This document shows positions 1 through 6,411 of a stretch of 14,360 nt of DNA, one piece after another (the stretch's first letter is position 1; each line of letters starts with the position of its first letter). The notes under the pieces are model-generated. The model ran no database searches. It was not told the DNA's origin and saw only the letters and a list, made by a program, of their open reading frames with translations. The stretch comes from Euryarchaeota archaeon UBA346 (lineage in GTDB: Archaea > Thermoplasmatota > E2 > DHVEG-1): the NCBI GenBank assembly GCA_002496355.1, contig DAJP01000017.1, positions 1-14,360 on the forward strand, in the 5' to 3' direction. Position numbers and translations under genes: made by a program.

Positions 1-690
1 TACGACGGGACAATTGAGATGCTTGGAAAAAACCTGAAAAACTGGAAAACAGATCTTTACGAGCACATCGGAGTTTGCTTTGAGTTCCCCAACCACTACC
101 AAAAACTCACTGCCCTGGAAAACCTTGAGCTGTTTAGTTCATTTTATAAAAATAAAACCATCGACCCGAATGACCTTTTAGAGATGGTCGACCTCGGTAA
201 AGACGCGAACCAGCGCGTCAGCTCGTACTCGAAGGGAATGAAAACGAAACTCAACTTCGCCAGATCTCTTCTCAACAACCCCCAAATGCTGTTTCTTGAT
301 GAACCAACAACGGGTCTTGATCCGGTCAGCGCCCGCCAGATAAAAAACATCATCCATGAAAAAAAGAAAGCAGGAGCAACCATATTCCTGACCACGCATA
401 ATATGACCGATGCTGACGAGCTCTGTGACCGTGTGGGTTTCATGGTGGATGGTTCATTGGTTCTCATTGAACGTCCTAAAGATTTGAAACTGGAACACGG
501 GAAAAAACTCGTACGAGTAGAACATCTCATCAATGGTGAGATTGCACGAGAGGAGTTCACGTTAGACAAGCTTGGTTCAAATCCCTCGTTCATCAAGCTG
601 CTGAACAGCAACCGAGTTCTTACCATCCATTCACAAGAAGCAACACTTGATGATGTGTTTATCAAAGTCACAGGAAGGCAACTGAAATGA
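1..690 (+). CDS. ABC transporter ATP-binding protein (5' truncated by window edge)
   Basis: This is the ATPase subunit of an ABC-2 type exporter. The reading frame is open from base 1, so the true start and the Walker A loop lie upstream, outside the window; the ATG at 19 is internal. Numbered from the first codon in the window, the visible parts are the signature motif SSYSKGMKTKL (about 74-84), Walker B LFLDEP (97-102), the D-loop and the switch His in TTHN (133). The Q-loop region reads IGVCFEFPNHY, with Glu where most ABC ATPases have Gln. The C-terminal segment after the H-loop ends in TLDDVFIKVTG, typical of drug or lipid exporter ATPases. The stop overlaps the next gene's ATG by four bases, so it is coupled to the permeases. 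It should sit on the inner membrane face and power the two permeases that follow. The family is certain; the substrate is not known. Confidence 0.93.
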   Translation, partial: YDGTIEMLGKNLKNWKTDLYEHIGVCFEFPNHYQKLTALENLELFSSFYKNKTIDPNDLLEMVDLGKDANQRVSSYSKGMKTKLNFARSLLNNPQMLFLDEPTTGLDPVSARQIKNIIHEKKKAGATIFLTTHNMTDADELCDRVGFMVDGSLVLIERPKDLKLEHGKKLVRVEHLINGEIAREEFTLDKLGSNPSFIKLLNSNRVLTIHSQEATLDDVFIKVTGRQLK

Positions 691-1388
691 CCCAGCTGAA
701 AACCATGTTGAAGTGGGACATCATCCTTCAATCTCGCTATAAAATCATACACCTTTCAATTCTCAGCGTCCTGATTTACTTTGTGACACTGGTCGCGATA
801 CCATCGATGAACACCGTGCAGTTCAAGACCATGTATCTGTTCTTCGACCCAATCCTCATTGGTATCATGTTCGTCGGTGCTCTGGTCCTTTTTGAAAAAA
901 CAGAAAACACCCTCCAAGCACTCAACATCACCCCCATGGAACGAAGAAACTATTTCTTTTCAAAGATCATCTCCCTGACGTTATTGTCTATCATTTCCGC
1001 GTTTCTATTCCTTTTTCTTTCCCATGGGTTGTATTTTGAGTACTTCTACATGCTGAGCGGGATTATCCTGACATCGGTCTTTCTTATTCTATTAGGGTTC
1101 ATCTTAGTAGCCCGATGTAACAGCATCAATGAATATCTGTTGATGATGATGCTAGCGTTCATTCTTCTCTTTATCCCACCATTACTGGACATCACCGGCA
1201 TCTATGAAAACATCATCTTTTACCTCTGGCCATCACAAGCAGCATTCCTTCTTGTCGAAGGGGTCTTTGGTTCTCTTTCTCCGACGGACACGATCTACGC
1301 TGTGGCCTACCTTTGTATCTGGATCACTGCTTGTTATTATATTGCCAATAAAGCATTCTACAAATATATTGTGCTAGGAGGAAGGTAA
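687..1388 (+). CDS. ABC-2 type exporter permease, fluoroquinolone-export-like subunit 1
   Basis: This is a 233-residue integral membrane protein with about six helices (roughly 20-38, 50-69, 90-112, 120-142, 149-168, 200-220). Between helices 2 and 3 lies a charged cytoplasmic stretch, LFEKTENTLQALNITPMERRNY, the ABC-2 segment that usually contacts the ATPase. The N-terminal MLKWDIILQSRY and the ETENTLQAL-type loop resemble the first permease of the mycobacterial Rv2686c/Rv2687c fluoroquinolone exporter, a name widely transferred to bacterial and archaeal homologues. The ATG overlaps the preceding stop (ATGA), and GGAAGG lies just upstream inside the ATPase gene. It is probably translated together with its neighbours and forms a heterodimeric channel with the next gene product. 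Membership in the ABC-2 permease class is well supported. Actual fluoroquinolone transport is not implied. Confidence 0.85.
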   Translation: MTQLKTMLKWDIILQSRYKIIHLSILSVLIYFVTLVAIPSMNTVQFKTMYLFFDPILIGIMFVGALVLFEKTENTLQALNITPMERRNYFFSKIISLTLLSIISAFLFLFLSHGLYFEYFYMLSGIILTSVFLILLGFILVARCNSINEYLLMMMLAFILLFIPPLLDITGIYENIIFYLWPSQAAFLLVEGVFGSLSPTDTIYAVAYLCIWITACYYIANKAFYKYIVLGGR

Positions 1389-1390
1389 TC

Positions 1391-2101
1391 GTGGTTCAGA
1401 TACGAAAATTGTTCCTCAACGATATCAGAAACATCGTACGAGATCGTTTGCTTTTGTATTCTGCATTCTTGATACCACTCATCATTATCATCTTCACGCG
1501 ACTCGTCGTTCCCTGGATATCAGAGAATGTCTCTCCGATAGAGCAGTACTATCCACTGTTGTTCATGTTTATCGTGATCACGATTCCCTTAATGTTCGGA
1601 TTTGTCCTTGGATTTCTCATCATGGATGAACGTGATGAAAACCTGCTGACTGTCCTGCGAGTCATGCCGATCTCAAGAAACACTTACCTGCTCTACCGGA
1701 TGATTCTCCTTAGCGTTCTTTCGCTGATTTATATCCTGCTCTTTCCCATTCTCACCGGCTTAATCGACATCGGCTTTATTGACTATCTCCCTGTTGCCTT
1801 ACTGTTAACGTTTTTGACACCGACGCTAGGTTTGATTGCAAACATTGTCGCGACTAATAAGGTCCAAGCGTTCGCAGTGTTCAAAACACTCGGAGGTGTT
1901 TTCTACATCCCCTTGTTTGCGTTCTTTATTAATAACGACCTCAAATACATCCTTGGTATCATCCCGAACTTCTGGACATTCATGGCACTGGATAAACTCC
2001 TTACAACTGGAAACCAGGAGTATGTCTACCTAGGTATTGGATTTTGTCTTCATATTGTGCTATTTGGAGTACTCTTTTACCTCTTCAATAAAAAGAATTA
2101 A
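1391..2101 (+). CDS. ABC-2 type exporter permease, subunit 2
   Basis: This is a 236-residue membrane protein with about six predicted helices (22-42, 55-78, 101-125, 132-153, 160-180, 211-232). The start is taken as GTG at 1391 because GGAGG at 1377-1381 sits nine bases upstream and the gap to the preceding gene is two bases. The N-terminal LNDIRNIVRDRLLL and the loop MDERDENLLTVLRVMPIS after helix 2 are characteristic of ABC-2 permeases, and they match the second permease of fluoroquinolone-export-type systems. It differs from subunit 1, so the transporter is probably a heterodimer plus two ATPases. The gene ends the operon: a T-rich stretch near 2182-2192 follows, and the next gene is convergent. 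The substrate is unknown; a hydrophobic compound or lipid is the usual expectation. Confidence 0.84.
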   Translation: MVQIRKLFLNDIRNIVRDRLLLYSAFLIPLIIIIFTRLVVPWISENVSPIEQYYPLLFMFIVITIPLMFGFVLGFLIMDERDENLLTVLRVMPISRNTYLLYRMILLSVLSLIYILLFPILTGLIDIGFIDYLPVALLLTFLTPTLGLIANIVATNKVQAFAVFKTLGGVFYIPLFAFFINNDLKYILGIIPNFWTFMALDKLLTTGNQEYVYLGIGFCLHIVLFGVLFYLFNKKN

Positions 2102-2136
2102 AGATGAAAGAAGACGCATACCTCTCTTCTTATTGA

Positions 2137-2192
2137 AAAGGAAGAACAGGAAAAAAACAACCATTGTTACGGGTGGGATATGTCTTTTTCTT
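2137..2192. terminator. Convergent intergenic region with T-rich tracts on both strands
   Basis: Archaeal transcription commonly ends at T-rich stretches on the coding strand. On the plus strand, TCTTTTTCTTTC near 2183-2194 lies downstream of the ABC operon. On the minus strand, the A-rich block near 2137-2161 reads as a run of T downstream of the lipoprotein gene. No strong stem-loop was seen. This is inferred from composition only. Confidence 0.35.
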
Positions 2193-2201
2193 TCAAATTT
2201 G

Positions 2202-3011
2202 TCAGTAGGCCTGAAGTTTGTATACGTAGATATTTGCATTGGATGTACGGATGTCTATCTTCTGACCATCAGTGCCCAATGTACCTATGACATGGGTTGC
2301 TTCTAAGAGGCTTACATTCAAGGTTATCTCTTGTAGCTGTACTTTTGCATTGGATGTCGTCATCTCAAAGGTTGCGTTGATCAGGGGGTTAACATAAACG
2401 GTTACTGCACCGTTGCTCGTTTCAATACTAGTATCATCCTGAATGCTTTGTATCTCTGCAGTAATCGCACCATTTGATGTACGAAGATTTCCAATCCCGG
2501 TGACATTCTGGATACCTATATGCCCGTTGCTCGTTGATACTGATACTACTCCTTCGACATTCTCGATAGTGATTGCTCCATTAGAACTTGACGCAGAGAT
2601 GTCCCCTTTGACATGTGAAATCTGTATCGCTCCGTTAGAGGTGGTTAGAGTCTCTATGGTAGTGTTGAATGGTACTCTGATAGAGTAATCGACCCCATAT
2701 TGTATCAAGCTCTGACCAGTGTATTTTGTTTCGATTTCAAGGTGTTTTTCTGTTTGAGTGACACTGATGTTGATTTTTCGAAGTTCCTCTTCACCCGAGG
2801 TTGATGTTTTTACTGCAGAGACCGTCACCTTGTCGCCATTCCAACCCGTGATTTCAATCGCACCATTGATGTTGGAAACACTCACGATGGTCTGTTCATC
2901 CACGGAATATTCTCCACTGAAAGTATCCGTAACCGTAGGTCCTATACAACCATTCAAACATCCAATGAGCAAGAGAGAAATCATTACGATAATTGTCAGG
3001 TTTTTTTTCAT
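2202..3011 (-). CDS. Lipoprotein with DUF4097-type beta-strand repeats
   Basis: This is a 269-residue exported protein. The start is set at the ATG at 3011 because it directly precedes a clean signal sequence (MKKNLTIIVMISLLLIG) and has AGAGG eight bases upstream; a longer in-frame start at 3035 would add eight residues before the signal. The lipobox is LNGC with Cys22 the likely lipidated residue, and Cys18 is an alternative. The mature protein is a beta-ladder: SNGAI or its variants recur at about residues 46, 125, 143, 161, 179, 199, 220 and 257, at 18 to 21 residue spacing in the middle. This is the pattern of DUF4097 (head GIN-like, putative adhesin) domains, which fold as a right-handed beta-solenoid. 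It would be anchored on the outer face of the membrane. Its function is unknown; such proteins often sit beside membrane regulators in bacteria. The gene is separated from its upstream neighbours by 122 bases and probably has its own promoter. Confidence 0.82.
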   Translation of the reverse strand: MKKNLTIIVMISLLLIGCLNGCIGPTVTDTFSGEYSVDEQTIVSVSNINGAIEITGWNGDKVTVSAVKTSTSGEEELRKINISVTQTEKHLEIETKYTGQSLIQYGVDYSIRVPFNTTIETLTTSNGAIQISHVKGDISASSSNGAITIENVEGVVSVSTSNGHIGIQNVTGIGNLRTSNGAITAEIQSIQDDTSIETSNGAVTVYVNPLINATFEMTTSNAKVQLQEITLNVSLLEATHVIGTLGTDGQKIDIRTSNANIYVYKLQAY

Positions 3012-3110
3012 ATAATATGCCTCTGAAGTAAGCACGATATTCTTCTTTTTCCTCTTAAATCTTCTGCCATCAATTGGGAAGATTAAAGATAAACGTAAGG
3101 GTTTAGAGAA

Positions 3111-3120
3111 ATATTTTATA
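3111..3120 (-). promoter_or_regulatory. TATA-like box upstream of the DUF4097 lipoprotein
   Basis: On the minus strand this reads TATAAAATAT after a T-run, about 100 bases before the chosen start codon. If used, it would give a leader of about 80 bases. The match is by eye and the region is A/T-rich, so support is modest. Confidence 0.28.
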
Positions 3121-3133
3121 AAAAAAAATAGAA

Positions 3134-3409
3134 TCAGAGTTTAAATTCTGGACTGTTTTGAAACAACTCAAGATACAGTTTCATAAAAATCTCTACATAT
3201 CCCTTCGCAGCGGATGTAGTGGTAAATAGAAATCTTTCTTTCTCCAATGTTTTCTCAAGATATCCTTTTAATACGAGAAAATCAACATGCTCTTGGCCAA
3301 TCTTGGAGTTTAAGTTGCATCGCTGGATAATCTGCGTAATCGACCGTGGTGTGTTACAGTAAGTAAGAATCTCCCAGTAAATCTCATATTGGGTTCGCCG
3401 GTTGTTCAC
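3134..3409 (-). CDS. Small winged helix-turn-helix protein (HTH_45-like)
   Basis: This is a 91-residue protein that is essentially one winged helix. The helices are at about 7-18 (YEIYWEILTYCN), 24-31 (TQIIQRC) and 37-49 (recognition helix region IGQEHVDFLVLKG), followed by a beta wing at 51-63 ending in TTTSAAKGYVEIFMKLYLEL. The pattern of ILxyC, TxIIxR, LVLKGYLE and TTxxAKGY fits the archaeal HTH_45/ArnR-like regulator family, which binds DNA as dimers through the C-terminal helix. The ATG overlaps the stop of the upstream membrane-protein gene by four bases, indicating translational coupling. It is therefore probably made in step with that membrane protein and may regulate the same operon or the lipoprotein gene that follows. 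The target is not known. Confidence 0.78.
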   Translation of the reverse strand: MNNRRTQYEIYWEILTYCNTPRSITQIIQRCNLNSKIGQEHVDFLVLKGYLEKTLEKERFLFTTTSAAKGYVEIFMKLYLELFQNSPEFKL

Positions 3410-4047
3410 TGAGGTTCCTCCATAAAGGATGCAATTCTTATCTCAGCTTCCTTACTTTTTGCGAGTCGATCATCCCAGCATACCGAGTACTTAAGAAAAG
3501 AAAAGGGAAGGAAAAACCCTACCATGCCCATGACAGTGCTTACGAGTATTCCTCCAACTGCAGGAATCAAATTAGTGGTACCTGTATATAGATTAAATCC
3601 AAGGAGGGCTGTTTGAAAAAGAGCGTTTGCAAAAAAACAGACTCCTGCGATTTTACTGATGAACATCATTCTCTTTATTTGTGGTTTTTCATCGCGGTAC
3701 AGAACCAACAGTTTGACAATATACCCGGTGAGTTTCTCATGAGGAAGATTCTTTTCTCCGATCTTTTCGTCTTGTATCTCATCAAATTTACTCAGGACTT
3801 CTGCGCTGGAAATCACATATCGAAGAGAAAAATATGCGACAATAAACCCAATCACTAGAGAGACAAGATTGAGATATATATTTGAAATCGTCTTCGTCAA
3901 CGCCAAGCCATTCGTCGTTATAGTAGCAATTGCAAACGCCATTGCCATGGCACCAAAAGCTAGACTCATTATTGCAAGAGCCATGAAGTGCTTCATTTCT
4001 TTTTTAAGTTTTGTTTCTGTGTGAGTGAGTTCTAAATCCATTTCCAT
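3406..4047 (-). CDS. Four-helix membrane protein of unknown function
   Basis: I do not recognise this 213-residue protein. It has a charged N-terminal stretch (1-19), two helices at about 20-43 and 56-78, a hydrophilic cytoplasmic segment of about 45 residues (80-126, with KFDEIQDEKIGEKN and YRDEKPQIKR), two further helices at about 128-150 and 160-184, and a short charged tail. The start at 4047 is strongly supported by GGTGA at 4054-4058, six bases upstream. Its last four bases overlap the start of the winged-helix gene, so the two form a transcriptional unit. Such an arrangement may mean a membrane sensor or anti-regulator paired with a DNA-binding protein, but nothing in the membrane protein shows a ligand site. 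Helix positions come from reading hydrophobicity by eye. Confidence 0.7.
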   Translation of the reverse strand: MEMDLELTHTETKLKKEMKHFMALAIMSLAFGAMAMAFAIATITTNGLALTKTISNIYLNLVSLVIGFIVAYFSLRYVISSAEVLSKFDEIQDEKIGEKNLPHEKLTGYIVKLLVLYRDEKPQIKRMMFISKIAGVCFFANALFQTALLGFNLYTGTTNLIPAVGGILVSTVMGMVGFFLPFSFLKYSVCWDDRLAKSKEAEIRIASFMEEPQ

Positions 4048-4175
4048 TTTTTATCACCATTACTGATTATGTCATGCGGCTCATTAGAGGTTTCCGAAAC
4101 ATTGTTCCATACGATAGTTCTGCGGCCTGGCTTGGTATTGGGTGGTTCTTGAAGAGGAAAAAACCATTGGTGTTT
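4048..4175. other. Intergenic gap of 128 bases, no clear feature besides a Shine-Dalgarno site
   Basis: This lies between two co-directional minus-strand membrane-protein genes. It holds the GGTGA site at 4054-4058 for the downstream gene. I see no convincing TATA box, hairpin or small gene here. Confidence 0.4.
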
Positions 4176-5162
4176 TCATAGAGGTCCTACAGAAATTCTT
4201 TGTTTTAACAACGATATGAGAGACCAGGAGAAAAGGACGACCCCAGCTCCCATAAGGGACACAAACATCACAAGGAGAATACCATAGGTTATCTGCTGGA
4301 AATAGCTGCAGACGACGGTCGCACAGATGATCAGCAAAGCAAAAATCCCCAGCTCTTTCGGAGAAAAGATGATTCCTTTGAGAGAAATAGTCCCGGGTGT
4401 GAACCAATCAACCCAAAGCAGACCGATAGCGACCAGGTACCACAGAAAAATCAACAGATACGGAAGAACTATGTTTGGTAGACGCTCAGGGAAAATGACC
4501 GCGGTTGTCACACCATACAAAACAAAAAGATAAACTAATACAATCGTTAATCCTTTTTTCCCAAGAACAAGTGACTGCAGATTCTTTTCTCTTGAAAGAA
4601 AATGCAGCAGACAGATTATCAAGATCGACCCGACCATAGAACCAACAGATCGAATCATATCATATTTGGCTCCGTTGCTCTGAAAACTTGCTCCCATTAT
4701 GATCAGGATTATTACGAGAAAAAATGTTTTCCAATTTTTTTGTAAAAAACGTTCATGACCAGGGAGAACATCCCTACTGAGCAACTCATAAACAAACACA
4801 GGTATCACAAACGACATGATTGGATGGTAGAACAGCACCAAAGTGAGAAACTCACCCCAGGCGACACCAAAAAAATAACCGACCATAGGACCAGTCGAAG
4901 TTGGATATCCAAACCAGAGGACCTTGGTGATAAGTGCCTCATACAACCCAAACAGCATTCCGAAAAAATACAACTGACGAGGAGACGTCTTTTTCCAGAG
5001 AAACGCCACGTTCAACAAGAAGATTGCATGCCCCAAGTATAATGGATAGGTGAGGAAGAGGCCCCAGGGATCGATAAACCAAAGTGTCGAAGCACCTGAG
5101 AAGACCTCTGCAAAGAACATTGAGAGTGCGCCAAGAAGAAGAATCGACCACAGCTTCTTCAT
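4176..5162 (-). CDS. Polytopic membrane protein (about ten helices), unknown function
   Basis: I do not recognise this integral membrane protein. From the first in-frame ATG at 5180 it would be 334 residues; I prefer the ATG at 5162 (328 residues, beginning MKKLWSILLLG). That places positive charges just before the first helix, and a TATA-like box at 5188-5197 would put the transcript start near 5162-5168, i.e. a leaderless message. Hydrophobic segments, in the longer numbering, fall near 10-30, 39-61, 68-90, 101-133 (probably two), 152-167, 178-196, 210-230, 238-258, 277-295 and 297-322. The polar conserved-looking positions are WFIDPWGLFLTYPLY (34-48), GLYEALITKVLWFGYP (78-93), WGEFLTLVLFYHPIM (108-122) and SFQSNGAKYD (165-174). 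Glu and His residues inside helices hint at an enzyme or channel rather than a structural protein, but this is speculative. Confidence 0.68.
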   Translation of the reverse strand: MKKLWSILLLGALSMFFAEVFSGASTLWFIDPWGLFLTYPLYLGHAIFLLNVAFLWKKTSPRQLYFFGMLFGLYEALITKVLWFGYPTSTGPMVGYFFGVAWGEFLTLVLFYHPIMSFVIPVFVYELLSRDVLPGHERFLQKNWKTFFLVIILIIMGASFQSNGAKYDMIRSVGSMVGSILIICLLHFLSREKNLQSLVLGKKGLTIVLVYLFVLYGVTTAVIFPERLPNIVLPYLLIFLWYLVAIGLLWVDWFTPGTISLKGIIFSPKELGIFALLIICATVVCSYFQQITYGILLVMFVSLMGAGVVLFSWSLISLLKQRISVGPL

Positions 5163-5187
5163 ACGAGAAAATAACATCATGTCGTTA

Positions 5188-5197
5188 TTAAATTATA
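5188..5197 (-). promoter_or_regulatory. TATA-like box for the polytopic membrane protein
   Basis: The minus strand reads TATAATTTAA. Its centre is about 30 bases before the ATG at 5162 and about 12 before the ATG at 5180. Since archaeal transcripts begin about 25 bases after the box, it favours the downstream start and a separate promoter from the operon to the right. No Shine-Dalgarno site is seen before either ATG. Confidence 0.35.
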
Positions 5198-5238
5198 CTG
5201 GAAAAAAAATTGCGAAAACTACAAGTGGATGCTTCTTC

Positions 5239-5919
5239 TCAATGAAGAGGACGTTTCTCTTTTTTCTTTACCGAATATACCAACCAGACGTACTGCCCTT
5301 GTAACCGTTCACATTTCATCAAAGTTATCTCTGGATTTTTGTTAATGTCACTCCACATGCCATATGATTTTTTCCCAACGATAATCGGATGAACAAGCAA
5401 ACTTATCTCATCGACCAAGCCTTGGTCAAGCAGGAGGTTTCCTAGGATTCTCCCTGTATCGGTCACAATGGTTTTCACTTGATATTTTTTTGCCAGAAGT
5501 TCTAACGCTTTTCGTAGATCAACAGAGTTCTTTCCGACACTATGATACTCGTACTGTCGCTCATCCAGATAACAAAGATATCTTTTTGGTGTCGTCCGAG
5601 ACACCAGCACGATCACATCCCGAACCTGTTCAAACCGTCTGCAAGCATGCAGCAATCCTTCCAGTTTCCCTTTGGAGTCGACCACAACCCAAGCAGGAAG
5701 GGTCTTCCCCCGCTTTGGTTTCTGAAAATCAGAGGGGGCTTCCGGTGGAATTCCAGTTCCATACAGTTTTATGCCGGCGGTGATGGTATTTGAACCAATC
5801 AGATGGATATCAGGTTTGAACATCCCAGCGATCCTATAATGCAGCTCCATGTTCGGCTCAAAGGAAGAAAGTGAACCATCGATGCTGATAGAATTATGGA
5901 TGATGACTTTGGGAATCAT
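5239..5919 (-). CDS. RibD C-terminal / dihydrofolate reductase-fold family protein
   Basis: This is a 226-residue soluble protein starting at the ATG at 5919 (MIPKVIIHNSISIDG); an in-frame TTG at 5931 would add four residues. It carries the hallmarks of the RibD C-terminal reductase fold: N-terminal strand with SIDG (12-15), LIGSNTI (40-46), the middle strand VIVLVSRTTP (102-111), and the C-terminal segment TDTGRILGNLLLDQGLVDEISLLVHPIIVG (about 153-182). In riboflavin-pathway reductases the last block is usually (E)GGGxLNxxLLxxxLVDE, so the glycine-rich NADPH loop here is altered (TDTGRILG). It may therefore be a stand-alone NAD(P)H-dependent reductase of unknown substrate rather than the diaminopyrimidine reductase of riboflavin synthesis. 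It is the last gene of a compact minus-strand run, 21 bases after the preceding stop. Confidence 0.8.
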   Translation of the reverse strand: MIPKVIIHNSISIDGSLSSFEPNMELHYRIAGMFKPDIHLIGSNTITAGIKLYGTGIPPEAPSDFQKPKRGKTLPAWVVVDSKGKLEGLLHACRRFEQVRDVIVLVSRTTPKRYLCYLDERQYEYHSVGKNSVDLRKALELLAKKYQVKTIVTDTGRILGNLLLDQGLVDEISLLVHPIIVGKKSYGMWSDINKNPEITLMKCERLQGQYVWLVYSVKKKEKRPLH

Positions 5920-5940
5920 AGGAGATACCAACAGGAAAGA

Positions 5941-6411
5941 TCACGTGACCTGAGCGACAATCACAACATAATTTTTCCCATATTTTTTTGCGCATTTCGG
6001 ACATGTGGTATACCACATGTACCATTTTGATATGGTCACATTCTTAGTTGAGGCGAACTGTTCAAATTCTTTGCACCATTTCCCGGTATCCTGAAAAGGT
6101 CCTTCGTAGACTTTACTGAGGAATTTACCACTTATCGTTATATTCTCTGCGCCAGGGATTTGCTTATCGACCGCGAGATACAGATTCATATTCCACTTCG
6201 ACGTATGGTCCGATAGGCATACTCCATCCGGTATTATCGCATGAGCATCCTGTACCTTTTCATCAAGTTTCTTCATCACACCACCAAAATTGAGTGGTAT
6301 GTTAAAAAACGTCGATATGTTCTCCTTAATGAACTTCTTGTTATCCCATTCAAACAGCTTCCCGTCCCAGGGCGTGGGATCAAATCTCGGGCAACATTCA
6401 TTTTCGTTTAT
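5941..6411 (-). CDS. Conserved CCPRFDP...TCPKCAKKYGKNY protein, start codon unresolved
   Basis: This is a small soluble protein of an uncharacterised family that I recall as bacterial/archaeal proteins of about 150-190 residues, sometimes labelled hydrolase. The frame contains the family N-terminal block CCPRFDPTPWDGK (bases 6396-6358), then FFNIPLNFGGVMKK, CLSDHTSKWNMNLYLAVDK, GKFLSKVYEGPF, and the C-terminal TCPKCAKKYGKNYVVIVAQV. The conserved block lies upstream of the first conventional in-frame start (GTG at 6279), so that start would cut off about 40 conserved residues. No in-frame ATG, GTG or TTG precedes the CCP block. An ATA codon at 6411 has GGTGA at 6416-6420 just before it. An ATG at 6401 is one base out of frame. 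The end coordinate given is therefore provisional. The gene starts where the preceding MGMT-like gene ends. The four Cys in CCP and CPKC could bind metal, and the middle part resembles GyrI-like ligand-binding folds; both ideas are weak. Confidence 0.72.
   Translation of the reverse strand: MNENECCPRFDPTPWDGKLFEWDNKKFIKENISTFFNIPLNFGGVMKKLDEKVQDAHAIIPDGVCLSDHTSKWNMNLYLAVDKQIPGAENITISGKFLSKVYEGPFQDTGKWCKEFEQFASTKNVTISKWYMWYTTCPKCAKKYGKNYVVIVAQVT

Noticed and set aside
144..752. 202-codon minus-strand frame opposite the ABC ATPase
   Set aside because: It is the complement of a gene with signature and Walker B motifs; the Ser/Arg-rich translation is typical of a shadow frame.
687..2101. Literal assignment as a fluoroquinolone exporter
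   Set aside because: The permease resemblance supports the family only; substrate cannot be read from the sequence.
2443..3015. Plus-strand frames opposite the DUF4097 lipoprotein
   Set aside because: They mirror the repeated SNGAI codons of the real gene and lack their own start signals.
4084..4407. 107-codon minus-strand frame overlapping the polytopic membrane protein
   Set aside because: It overlaps a clear membrane protein in another frame, and its product has no coherent composition or motifs.
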